Source: Chrysochromulina parva | Lineage: Eukaryota > Haptophyta > Prymnesiales > Chrysochromulinaceae | Assembly (NCBI GenBank): GCA_002887195.1 | Contig: PJAB01001399.1 | Span: 1-14,770 of the forward strand | Direction of reading: 5' to 3' | Length of the DNA: 14,770 nucleotides | In this document: positions 1-7,268 of the stretch, piece after piece | Layout of the letters: each line of letters opens with the position of its first letter | How positions within the stretch are numbered: position 1 is the stretch's first letter | Made by a program: the position numbers and the translations under genes | The notes under the pieces: model-generated | What the model was told of the DNA's origin: nothing | Database searches by the model: none | What the model saw: only the letters and a program-made list of their open reading frames with translations

Positions 1-531
1 AAAGCTGCCCTGGCCGCCCTGGTTGCTCTTCTGGAAGGATTTCTTCGCGTCGTGGGCGATCTCGCGGTTGACGTTCGGGTTGTAGATGCCCGAGTCGAAG
101 GTACCAGGCACGGCCCAGCCCGAAGCCACAGTTTTTCCAGGCTCGAACGACTCGCGAGCTTCGGATTTGATGCCGAATGAAGCGGTGCCCTTCTGTGCGC
201 TGACGTTGTGCGACTCGGTTGTGTACGCGTTCGCTTCGAGACCGTCGCCCTTCTCGGTGACCTTGGGATCGTACGCCCCAGGGCCGGGTGTGACCTTGCC
301 CAGTTTTCGCTCGGTAAGCGCCTTCATACGGTCGAGGTCTTCTGCCATGCGCTGAGATGGGGTCAATCTCTGCGTCATTACCCTTGCGAGGCTCGAGGGG
401 GGCGAGGCGGGTGACGACGGCCCATCAAGATGTCCCATGACCGAGTCGGGCGACTCCGGGCTCTTCCGCAGCTGCCGCATGCGCTCATCGCCCCGAGCGA
501 GGCGAGCCCTCGCAGCCTCGGACGCGCTCAT
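1..531 (-). CDS. PG-rich (SHIPPO/STPGR-like) repeat protein, 5' part, runs off left edge
   Basis: From the ATG at 531-529 the minus strand is open for 177 codons to the window edge, so the C-terminus is missing. Residues 1-65 are charged and Ser/Pro-rich. Residues 82-89 read PGPGAYDP, the signature of sperm-tail PG-rich (SHIPPO) repeats. A degenerate second unit lies near 147-152 (SGIYNP), and ASFGIKS at 117-123 and KSFQKSN at 164-170 resemble the aromatic-Gly spacers of such proteins. Known family members lie along ciliary and flagellar microtubules or as microtubule inner proteins, so an axonemal or cytoskeletal role is inferred. The frame also stays open through several internal ATGs (for example at residue 62), so a shorter start is possible. 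It is tandem to the GrpE gene with about 340 bp between them. Family call moderate, gene call strong. Confidence 0.72.
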   Translation of the reverse strand, partial: MSASEAARARLARGDERMRQLRKSPESPDSVMGHLDGPSSPASPPSSLARVMTQRLTPSQRMAEDLDRMKALTERKLGKVTPGPGAYDPKVTEKGDGLEANAYTTESHNVSAQKGTASFGIKSEARESFEPGKTVASGWAVPGTFDSGIYNPNVNREIAHDAKKSFQKSNQGGQGSF

Positions 532-685
532 TTTCGCTTGCGACGTCGTTTTCTTTTCCCGGGTCGGAGCAGCGACAGCACGAGCAGCCGGAATTTGTCG
601 TTTTTCCTTTCAAGTTCCAAATTACAACTTTGCATGCCAAACTTGCCGTTTCAAGGGCCGCGCGCGGATACCATGCAACCACGAA

Positions 686-716
<31 letters not shown>

Positions 717-869
717 CGAATAAAACACGCTCGCGGGATCGTGCATCCCCGCGTTGACACTTGTAAAACGCCCTCAGAGGGGAGGAGTCTCTTCTCGCAG
801 TCCGCCCGCGTCGCCGCGTCATCATCCCTTGCATCGGGCCACCTTTCATCAGGCACCGTGCCCATCTCC
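532..869. other. Intergenic region between two minus-strand genes
   Basis: This 338-bp gap holds the 3' flank of the GrpE gene and the 5' flank of the PG-rich-repeat gene. The only structure I see is the AAGC tetranucleotide microsatellite at 687-714. Open frames crossing it are GC-driven and lack recognisable protein character. Confidence 0.6.
687..714 (+). repeat. AAGC tetranucleotide microsatellite, 7 copies
   Basis: Seven perfect head-to-tail copies of AAGC (GCTT on the minus strand) lie about 160 bp upstream of the PG-rich-repeat gene start. No function is evident; it is likely length-polymorphic. Confidence 0.95.
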
Positions 870-1742
870 TCAGGCCCCAGCACTTGCCTTGGCGCCCACG
901 CCCACTTGCGAGGCACGTACGAGGCGCTCGCGATGGATGACGTACCCCGGACGAATAACCTTCTCAACCTTGCCCGTAGGCGCGCCGTCGGCCACGGGCA
1001 CAGTGAATATGGCCTCCATCGTTTGCGGGTCGAAGGCGTCACCCACGCGTGGTGCGAGGGGCTCAACGCCATGATCATGCAGCGCAGCCAAAAGCGTCGA
1101 GCGCGTGAGCCGTATGCCCTCTGCGTCCGCCGTCGCATGTTCGGCTGCTGCATCCATCGCATCGAGCGCAGGAGCAAGGCTCTTGACAAGCGAGGCCGCG
1201 CCGAAGCGCTCGGCCTTGGCCACCTCCACCGCGCCACGTCTCCGAAGGTCCACCACCTCCTGCGACAAACGGGCCAGCGCATATCGGTTGCTGGTGCGCC
1301 CGACGATTGCTGCAACCATCATCCCACTGATCGCTGCTGCCGCTACTGCTCCTGCCGCGCCGTACATCAAGTACTCCTTGCGCTGTCGCTCCTGCGAAGA
1401 CGCGAATCGATCGCGTGGATTTTCATGATAGATCGGGCAGCAGTGAGCTCAGCATGTGAGTACCATCATCTCCTGGGCAAGCTCAAGGTCTTGAATTGCG
1501 TCCTCGAGCTCGGCCTTGAGCTCAGCTCGCTCATTACGGATGCGGCGAAGCTGAGAGGTCATCACGTCGACTGCGCCCGCGGTGAGAGTCCGCTCCAGGC
1601 CGGGTCGGCCGCGGTGAGAGTCCGGTCCAAAATCATGGACCGGCGGCAGACTCGCAGGAGGCGGCTGATGTGCCTCGTTCGACCCCGAAGCGCCCATCAA
1701 AATTGACGAAATGAACACAGGTACCGGGTTAAGTTGGTCCAT
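870..1742 (-). CDS. grpE: GrpE-type nucleotide exchange factor with a predicted membrane segment (two exons)
   Basis: Exon 1 is 1742-1464 and exon 2 is 1391-870, joined in phase 0 across a 72-bp GT-AG intron to give 266 residues. GrpE releases ADP from DnaK/Hsp70. The C-terminal half carries the GrpE signatures: LVKSLAPALDAMD (161-173), HDHGVEPL (198-205), FDPQTMEAIFTVP (213-225), and the end motif with GYVIHRERLVRASQV (242-256). Residues 62-99 are charged and heptad-like (likely coiled coil) and run directly into a hydrophobic stretch, about 101-124, that reads as a transmembrane helix. That is unusual, since organellar GrpE is normally soluble in the matrix or stroma. No clear transit peptide is seen. 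The start is the first ATG after an upstream stop-free stretch with only non-ATG codons. The gene is head-to-head with galE. Family call strong; the N-terminus depends on the splice model. Confidence 0.8.
1392..1463 (-). other. Predicted 72-bp intron in the GrpE gene
   Basis: On the minus strand the donor begins GTACTCAC directly after the codons ATG ATG, and the acceptor ends CTTCGCAG. Removing it joins two frames in phase 0, and reads from the coiled-coil end ...AQEMM into ERQRKEYLMYGAAG. Read unspliced, the exon 1 frame stops a few codons into the intron (TGA at 1451-1449). Confidence 0.75.
1577..1624 (-). repeat. 16-bp direct repeat inside GrpE exon 1
   Basis: The string CCGCGGTGAGAGTCCG (plus-strand reading) occurs at 1577-1592 and 1609-1624, a period of 32 bp. 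As 32 is not a multiple of three, the two copies are read in different frames in exon 1, so this part of the protein looks weakly constrained. Confidence 0.85.
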
Positions 1743-1850
1743 GTCGACGCTCTGCGCGATGTGAATCAACTGCGGTCCCCGAATGTCTATTCGGCACAAA
1801 GAACGTGAATCTCCGAGTCGAGCTCAACATCTCAGTCCGCAGCCCCGATA
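1743..1850. promoter_or_regulatory. Short bidirectional promoter region between GrpE and galE
   Basis: Only 108 bp separate the two divergent start codons, so both 5' UTRs and core promoters must fit here or overlap. A perfect inverted repeat, CCGAAT-gtct-ATTCGG, lies at 1779-1794 near the middle and is a candidate protein-binding site. No TATA box is evident. The promoter role is inferred from gene arrangement only. Confidence 0.45.
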
Positions 1851-3041
1851 ATGACGGGTCTAGCCGTGCTCGCCTTCATCGTCGCGAGCGTGACGCCATC
1901 GGCCAACTTTGCTGCCTCAAAGATAGTGCGCCGCGACGCTCTCCTCCGGCTCTCCGGTGGCGCCGCTCAGCAGACAGTGTTAGTCACCGGAGGCGTTGGC
2001 TACATTGGGAGCCACACTGTGCTCGAGCTGCTGAACGCTGGGTATGACGTGGTCGTGGCCGACAACCTGTGCAACTCCAACATAGAGTGCTTGCACCGCG
2101 TGCAGGTACTCGCCGGCCGTGACGTAGAGTTCTACCAGGTCGATATCCGCGAGAAGGCTGGGCTTGCAGCTGTCTTCGCAAAGCACAAGATCGATGCCGT
2201 CATTCACTTTGCTGGCCTCAAGGCGGTGGGCGAGTCGGTCGCCAAGCCGCTCCTCTACTACCAGGTGAACGTCGAGGGCACGCTTAACCTAGTCGAGGTG
2301 ATGAACGAGGCCGGCTGCCACAACATCGTCTTCTCGTCCTCCGCCACCGTGTACGGCGACCCCGCAAGCGTGCCTGTGACTGAGGACTTTCCGACGGGGC
2401 CGACCAACCCGTACGGGCAGTCGAAGCTGATGAACGAGATCATCCTGGGTGACGTGGCCGCTTCTGACAAGCGCTGGAATGTGTGCCTGCTGCGCTACTT
2501 CAATCCCGTTGGCGCGCACCCGTCGGGCCAGATCGGAGAAGACCCAAAAGGCATCCCGAACAACCTGATGCCGTTCATCCAGCAGGTCGCTGTGGGAAAG
2601 CGCCCGAAGCTTTCCGTATTCGGGAGCGACTACCCCACCGCGGACGGCACGGGCGTGCGCGACTACATCCACGTCGTCGACCTCGCCAAGGGGCACCTCG
2701 CCGCGCTCAAGAAGCTCGAGACAGCGCCCGGAAAGGTGGTGTACAATCTGGGTACAGGCACCGGATATTCGGTGCTCGACATGGTGAAGGCGTACTCGAA
2801 GGCGTGCGGGCGCGATCTGCCCTACGAGCTGACGGCCCGTCGGCCTGGCGACGTGGCCGTGGTGTACGCCGACCCTTCGTTTGCGACCGAGGAGCTTGGC
2901 TGGCGCGCCGAACTCGGGATGGAGCAGATGTGCGCCGATTCTTGGCGATGGATCAGCAGCAACCCCGATGGCTTCGCGACGACCGTGCCCAACGCAGAAA
3001 AGGCGACGGCGGCAGCCAAGCCCGTCCGGGAGGGGGGGTGA
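1851..3041 (+). CDS. galE: UDP-glucose 4-epimerase with N-terminal presequence
   Basis: This 396-residue protein interconverts UDP-glucose and UDP-galactose with bound NAD, in the Leloir pathway and in supply of galactose for glycans. Residues 46-55 are the Rossmann NAD motif [20 protein letters not shown] (161-170) holds the catalytic Ser, about S164, and YGQSK (188-192) holds the catalytic Tyr188 and Lys192. [16 protein letters not shown] (267-282), [13 protein letters not shown] (298-310) and RRPGD (330-334) are further family motifs. The core (about 42-375) has the usual length of roughly 335. A 41-residue extension comes first: a hydrophobic signal-like stretch (1-21) followed by a basic segment. 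It could route the enzyme to the secretory system, or to a complex plastid through a bipartite signal. There are about 20 extra C-terminal residues. Head-to-head with GrpE; no intron is needed. Confidence 0.96.
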   Translation: MTGLAVLAFIVASVTPSANFAASKIVRRDALLRLSGGAAQQTVLVTGGVGYIGSHTVLELLNAGYDVVVADNLCNSNIECLHRVQVLAGRDVEFYQVDIREKAGLAAVFAKHKIDAVIHFAGLKAVGESVAKPLLYYQVNVEGTLNLVEVMNEAGCHNIVFSSSATVYGDPASVPVTEDFPTGPTNPYGQSKLMNEIILGDVAASDKRWNVCLLRYFNPVGAHPSGQIGEDPKGIPNNLMPFIQQVAVGKRPKLSVFGSDYPTADGTGVRDYIHVVDLAKGHLAALKKLETAPGKVVYNLGTGTGYSVLDMVKAYSKACGRDLPYELTARRPGDVAVVYADPSFATEELGWRAELGMEQMCADSWRWISSNPDGFATTVPNAEKATAAAKPVREGG

Positions 3042-3285
3042 GGTCGGAGGGCACCTCATCCAGATGCAGCGAGAGCGGCTCAGCCAGGCGCGGCGAGGGC
3101 GCAGGGCGGTGGTATTCGGGCGAGGGCGCAGCCAGGAGCCCCGCCCAGTGTACGACAGAAACTTTCGCCCAGCACAGTGAGTGCCGCCTCCGCCTCTGGA
3201 ACAGCGACCGCCTCGCGCCGGCCGTACCCGCCTCTGTTCCATCTGAGTATGAACTAATATAATATAACGCGGCTCGGAATCACAA

Positions 3286-3299
3286 AATCATATATGATT
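3286..3299. repeat. 14-bp perfect palindrome
   Basis: AATCATATATGATT equals its own reverse complement. It lies in the AT-rich island about 245 bp past the galE stop. Function unknown. Confidence 0.8.
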
Positions 3300-3373
3300 A
3301 CGATACCGTACGTCATGTATCCGTCCATCATACACGCAGCTCTACCCCGCTACGCGCCGTCCCTACCTCCACA

Positions 3374-3398
3374 GTACATCTATGCAACACAGATGTAC
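3374..3398. repeat. Inverted repeat, 8-bp stem with 9-nt loop
   Basis: GTACATCT at 3374-3381 is matched by AGATGTAC at 3391-3398. It could fold as a hairpin in RNA from either strand; its place downstream of galE would fit a 3'-end structure, but this is not shown. Confidence 0.65.
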
Positions 3399-3536
3399 CG
3401 TAATGTAGCGGTCCGATAGTAAACACTCTCACTACCTGACTCGCATGCTCATCGATGGCACGTCGCTTTTGATAAATATAATAATATTACAGGATTTTAT
3501 ATATAATTATGATGCGACGAAAACTTACCTTGTACC

Positions 3537-3579
3537 TTACTCCTTACGATTAAAATCCTTTACTCCTTACGATAAATCC
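3537..3579 (+). repeat. Imperfect tandem duplication of about 20-22 bp
   Basis: TTACTCCTTACGAT followed by TAAAATCC (3537-3558) is repeated almost at once as the same 14 bases followed by AAATCC (3560-3579). Non-coding, at the right edge of the AT-rich island. Confidence 0.8.
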
Positions 3580-4230
3580 TCAACGCTCAAGCGAACCAAT
3601 CGAACCAACCCGCCGAAGATCCTATTCCCGATCCAGTTTTCGGGCGGCGCGGGTCGTCCGGTCGCTGCTCGCTCCGGTGCGCGCACGGCACGGCAGCGGG
3701 CACGGCAGCACATGGACATGCGCACACTCTGACAAACGTAACGCGTGCGCAATAACCTCCTGGACGCACCTTCCGACTCTTGGACCGAGTCTCGCTTCCG
3801 AGTTACCGAGATCACGCTGCTTGACCCAGTTGCCACCGATAAGGCTGTCGCCCCTCGCGACTCGCGTGCCTCTCCACCGCGCGCTTCTGGCTCACCCCAT
3901 GCTGTCCGTTGCCACTTCTGGACGGTAGCACGAGTGCAAGCTCGCCCTGCTGAGTCACCGCTTGAACGCACAAGAGTCAGGTCCAGATCGCATGCGCCAC
4001 CCCACATGCCTTCCTACATGCACATGATGTCGAGCACGTAGCCCCTCACGACAACTCAATATCGTCGCAGTCGAGCGAGCCCCAAAACGACGGCGCGCCA
4101 TGGCCCTTCTGCCGCGTCAGCCCTGGCAACGTCGCACCCTCCACCGGCGCGCCCATGACGCCTCCCAACGAACGGTCTGCACGGGACAGAGCCAATAAGG
4201 GGGTAGGTATGGAAGCACATGAGTGAGGGC

Positions 4231-4296
4231 GGGAATCGCGCGGAGATCGCGCGGAGATCGCGCGGAGATCGCATGGAGATCGCGTGGAGATCAGGA
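4231..4296 (+). repeat. 11-bp minisatellite, six units
   Basis: Consensus GGAGATCGCGC occurs as six consecutive 11-bp units. Units 2 and 3 are perfect, and the others differ at one to four positions. It lies about 75 bp past the kinase stop codon, so it may fall in that gene's 3' UTR. Frames through it are repetitive artefacts. Confidence 0.88.
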
Positions 4297-4371
4297 CAGC
4301 CAGGCGGGCGCGGTGGCCTCAGCAAGGTGCGCGCGCGCGATCACTCGGGCTGCCGCAGCAGGCGCGCGGCG

Positions 4372-5643
4372 TCAGCAGCACGCGGCAGCGGCGACGTCAG
4401 CGCGCTTCGCAGCGTGCTTACAGACGGGCATGTCATCATCCATCGGGGCCGCGCCATCCTCCCAAGTAGAGGGGACCGCGCCCATGCCGCGGTAGACGGG
4501 GCCGTCCTCGCCGTCGATCATTTGGTGCGGGTTGTAGGAGCCCTGGTCCAACGAAATCTCGAGAGGCTTGCCAGTCACCCAAGGGTGTTCACGGCACTGC
4601 GCCATGGTCATGCGCCGTGACGGGTCGATCCTCAGGAGCCCGTCGAGCAGATCGACGACCTCGCGCGAGAGGTGGCGCGCCGTGCGGCTGTAGAAGCCGT
4701 AGACGGTGTGCACCGTCGACGCGCCGTGGCTCTGCGCCACGTGCAGCCTCGGGAACCTCCAGTCCTGCTCCGTCGCCTCGTCGAGAGGGAAGAAGCCGCT
4801 GAGCATCGCGAAGAGGCACACGCCGAGCGACCACATGTCCGCGGCGAAGCCGTCGTAGCCTTTCGCCGCGAGGACCTCGGGCGCCGCGTACGACTTGCTC
4901 CCGCACACGTCGCGCAGCGGCTTGCTCCGGTCGACGAAGCCCGTCGACCGGTTAACCGGGTAGACGTGCGAGAGGCCAAAATCAATGAGCTTGAGCTTTC
5001 CTTCCGCGTTGAGCAGCACGTTCTCGAGCTTGAGGTCGCGGTGCGCGACGCCGGCGATGTGGCAGTAGTTGACGCCGTCGAGCATCTGGCAGAAGAAGCC
5101 GCGGGCGTACGGCTCAGGCATCGCGTCCGCGCCGCGGTCGATGACCTGGTCGAACAGCTCGCCACCACTCGCAAGCTCCATGAAGATGAAGTAGTGATCC
5201 TTGTGCTTGCCACCGTAGCCGGCGCCGTGGCCGCGCACGGAGATTACGTTGGGGTTCTGGAGCGTCTCCAGGATGTGGGCCTCCTTCTGGATCGTCTCGA
5301 TGCGCACCTTGCGCATGTCAAGGATCTTGACGGCAAGCTGCTCGCCCGTGCTCTTGTCGGCGGCGGAGTAGGTGGCGCCGTAGCCGCCCTCGCCGTACTT
5401 CTTGCCGAGGTTGATGGAAAAACGCTCCTGGAGATCCTTGGGCTTGTCGGGATCGGTGCCAAAAATGGCGCTCATCATGCACTGCAGGTCTGAGAAACAG
5501 GTGGGAAAGGAAGCGGGCGTCGGTTGGCCGGCTGGCGCTGCGGGGGATGCCGCAGGGAGCGAGCTGGGCCGAGGGCCGGGCTTGGGCGAGCTTCCAGTGC
5601 GGATCGCGCGACGCTGCGCAGGCGGCACGCGAACAGGCGGCAT
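4372..5643 (-). CDS. CAMK/CHK1-like serine/threonine protein kinase
   Basis: A 423-residue protein with a complete kinase domain at about 75-356. Seen motifs: Gly-rich loop GEGGYGATYSA (84-94), LAVKIL with the ATP-contacting Lys106, HRDLKLEN (201-208) with catalytic Asp203, DFGLS with metal-binding Asp221, a long activation segment ending CGSKSYAAPE (247-256), and DMWSLGVCLFAMLSGFFP (269-286). HRDLK followed by LEN, the AAPE form and HPW (353-355) near the end point to the CAMK/CAMKL group. No EF-hands, FHA or other accessory domain is seen. Substrates are unknown. The first in-frame ATG gives a Pro/Ala-rich 55-residue leader. A strong acceptor-like sequence (5508-5490) just before the kinase core means this leader could be partly intronic. 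Other possible starts are the ATG pair at 5478-5473. Head-to-head with the small membrane-protein gene. Confidence 0.9.
   Translation of the reverse strand: MPPVRVPPAQRRAIRTGSSPKPGPRPSSLPAASPAAPAGQPTPASFPTCFSDLQCMMSAIFGTDPDKPKDLQERFSINLGKKYGEGGYGATYSAADKSTGEQLAVKILDMRKVRIETIQKEAHILETLQNPNVISVRGHGAGYGGKHKDHYFIFMELASGGELFDQVIDRGADAMPEPYARGFFCQMLDGVNYCHIAGVAHRDLKLENVLLNAEGKLKLIDFGLSHVYPVNRSTGFVDRSKPLRDVCGSKSYAAPEVLAAKGYDGFAADMWSLGVCLFAMLSGFFPLDEATEQDWRFPRLHVAQSHGASTVHTVYGFYSRTARHLSREVVDLLDGLLRIDPSRRMTMAQCREHPWVTGKPLEISLDQGSYNPHQMIDGEDGPVYRGMGAVPSTWEDGAAPMDDDMPVCKHAAKRADVAAAACC
5490..5508 (-). other. Possible 3' splice acceptor inside the kinase leader
   Basis: The minus strand reads TTTCCCACCTGTTTCTCAG, a good polypyrimidine-plus-AG acceptor, just before ACCTGCAGTGCATGATG. 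Splicing here would need an upstream exon ending in phase 1. I could not pick a convincing donor, and the unspliced frame is open, so the site may be unused. Confidence 0.35.
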
Positions 5644-5913
5644 GTCGTTGGCGTGCGCTTGGATTTGTTGCGCGACATGTACAGGCAATTGCTGCGCAGG
5701 AGAAAATCGTCCAGAAAAAAAAGCGAGCCCCTCTGCCTAGCGTGAACATGCGGGAAAAATAGCATGAGTGTGAACGCGATCCACCCGTACGGTGCGCGCT
5801 GCGTTTTTGAGTCGCTTGGGATGGACAAGAACTTTCACACCCTCCGACCAGTCTACGACCCATGCTTTTTTCTCCGTGCGAGCGCCCACGAAAGGTGACG
5901 CTCATTTGCACAG
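5644..5913. promoter_or_regulatory. Bidirectional promoter region, kinase / small membrane protein
   Basis: About 270 bp separate the two divergent ATGs. It includes an A-run near 5715-5722 (a T-run on the kinase sense strand) and a T-run near 5866-5871. No TATA box or known site was recognised. The role is inferred from the head-to-head arrangement; the kinase first exon could extend into it. Confidence 0.4.
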
Positions 5914-6349
5914 ATGGACGCTGACTACTATATCAAGAATAAGTGCGCCGCCCGCAACCGACAACGCACCGCTTGCCAGCGCCATGCCATCGAACTCCGT
6001 CCGCTCATGATGCTCCGTGCGCTCTCTTGCTCTCTCTCTCTCGCAGCCCATTCAAAAAGCCCGAGGAGCCACCTTCAGCAAAGGTGAAGCGGACGCTCAC
6101 GGTCCTAGGCTTCCTCGCGTTGCTCGCCTTCTGGAGCATCAACGCCTCGCCCGCGGTCGACGTTCGAGACAACGCGATGGAGGCCCGCGGCCATTTGGTG
6201 CCACTCGAGGCGGCACCCGTGCGTCCCGCTGGTGGTGGCATGGCAAATGCGAGCGTAGTCGTCGCAAAGGCCGACGATAGCAGCATTGCGATTGCGAGCA
6301 GCAGCAGTGCGCAAGCAGGAAGCGCCGTAGATGCTAGCGTTCAGGTGTC

Positions 6350-6384
<35 letters not shown>

Positions 6385-6425
6385 ACAGCAGCAGCAGCAG
6401 CAATGCTTCTCAGTTGCTGAACTAG
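5914..6425 (+). CDS. Small single-pass membrane protein with Ser-repeat tail (two exons)
   Basis: Exon 1 (5914-5942, 29 nt) and exon 2 (6047-6425) join across a 104-bp GT-AG intron in matching phase, giving 135 residues that begin MDADYYIKNNPFKKPEEP. Without splicing the plus frame has only Arg/Pro-rich text before the lysine-rich segment. Residues 1-25 are polar and basic. Residues about 26-42 (TLTVLGFLALLAFWSIN) are a transmembrane helix or uncleaved signal anchor, giving probable type II topology with the tail in the lumen or outside. The tail is low-complexity, with two Ser runs (11 and 5) encoded by AGC/CAG repeats. I do not recognise the family and propose no function. The start is chosen because it is the ATG whose exon ends in the phase exon 2 needs. 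Confidence 0.6.
5943..6046 (+). other. Predicted 104-bp intron in the small membrane-protein gene
   Basis: The donor is GTGCGC at 5943. The acceptor follows a long pyrimidine tract of CT repeats and ends TCGCAG at 6046. Exon 1 leaves two bases (AA) and exon 2 supplies C, restoring an Asn codon and the frame into PFKKPEEP. Confidence 0.65.
6351..6402 (+). repeat. AGC/CAG trinucleotide repeat encoding poly-Ser
   Basis: About ten AGC units, an AGAAAC interruption, then five more units, all in the exon 2 frame as serine. Probably length-variable between strains. Confidence 0.92.
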
Positions 6426-7268
6426 TCGTCTGAATAGATTTTTGTGAATGCTCGTGCCGTGCCCAGGTGTGAACATCGAAAGTCAACTCGTGCATGGATC
6501 ACATCTAATCTCGTTCTCGAAGAGTACAAATACACGGACGGCAGTATACGCCGGGCGCGGCCGCGTAACCGAACGCCGCCGCGGCGCGGCCCGCGACCCC
6601 GCGAGCCCCGCGTGCGACCGTGGTCCGGCAATGCCCGAATCATTCCGATGCGCGTCTCGCCTCACCGTCTCAGGCGCGCCGCGACCCGGCTCGGTCCCAG
6701 TCACACGTCGTCCCCGCCCCCCGCCGGCCAATGCCGCCGGCGGTCGACGAGCGACGGACAACAATCGAATGGGAATGCGATCCGGCCGGGTTGTCGGGTA
6801 CCCTGTCCACCGGGTTGTATTAAGTTATTTATCGTAACGTATAATTTCATGATCGTAAGTTTATAACTATATTGAGGCAATTGGTTTACGAGCGTGTCGA
6901 CTGTCGTAACTACGTTGTGTTCTTTAATCCTCTGTGTCTCGTTACGCCTCGGCCCTCGCGAGATAAACAACTACAGAACGGCAATCCACCGTCCCCGCAC
7001 GCCACGCGAAATTCGTCGGACGATTCCGTACGCGAAAAGCCCTGTGAAAAGCACGGCATCAAGCTCCGGCGCTCATCAGCGCGCTTTCCAAAGCTTTCCA
7101 AAAGCACATAGTAGTGAATGCGAGCCACGTCCGCCCGGCGCTGCCGTGGAGCTGCACCAAGAGCCTCGTGCCTCGTGTGTTGTTGTGTTGCTGTGGCGCC
7201 TACATTGCGTCAGTGCACTGAACAGATGGCGCGCCGGCCGAGAACGTGGCGCGTGATGACCTCTGCAA
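6426..7268. other. Convergent intergenic region, small membrane protein / VOC gene
   Basis: About 840 bp between two stop codons. The left half is very GC-rich; at about 6820-6880 it switches to an AT-rich patch (TTATTTATCGTAACG and similar), then returns to mixed sequence. A 10-bp tandem, GCTTTCCAAA twice, sits at 7083-7102. No protein-like frame or RNA gene was recognised. If the VOC protein is spliced near its C-terminus, its last exon could lie in the right part of this gap. Confidence 0.55.

Larger units (their letters stand above)
3250..3600. other. AT-rich island
   Basis: Runs such as AATATAATATAA near 3256 and TTTATATATAATTAT near 3496 stand out sharply from the GC-rich flanks. It sits downstream of galE, and may hold 3'-end or polyadenylation signals or be an inserted or decayed non-coding element. 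No terminal repeats or coding remnant were recognised. Confidence 0.5.
3042..4371. other. Long convergent intergenic region (galE / kinase 3' ends)
   Basis: About 1.3 kb lies between the stop codons of galE (plus) and the kinase (minus). It contains an AT-rich island (about 3250-3600) inside GC-rich surroundings, a 14-bp palindrome, an 8-bp-stem inverted repeat, a short tandem duplication and an 11-bp minisatellite, each listed separately. The open frames in it, the longest about 146 codons on the minus strand at 4007-3567, have no domain-like character. I see no tRNA signature. Confidence 0.6.

Noticed and set aside
395..480. Bacterial-style operon or prophage reading of the window
   Set aside because: Long gaps, introns with consistent phase, a eukaryotic kinase, FN3-like domains and flagellar-type repeats are inconsistent with a bacterial or phage locus.
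630..1706. 358-codon plus-strand frame across the GrpE locus
   Set aside because: Antisense to a clear GrpE domain; contains the AAGC microsatellite as KQAS repeats and shows no protein family features.
2289..3242. 317-codon minus-strand frame antisense to galE
   Set aside because: Mirrors the GC-rich galE coding sequence; Arg/His-rich without motifs.
3567..4007. 146-codon minus-strand frame in the large intergenic gap
   Set aside because: Biased composition, no motif, no conserved-looking core, partly in the AT-rich boundary; not supported as a gene.
4056..4325. Frames through the 11-bp minisatellite on both strands
   Set aside because: Repeated Arg/Ser/Ala peptides arise from the tandem repeat itself; an 11-bp unit cycles through all frames and stays open by composition.
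4672..5493. 273-codon plus-strand frame antisense to the kinase
   Set aside because: Val/Ala/Glu-rich shadow of the kinase coding strand; the minus-strand frame carries all kinase motifs.
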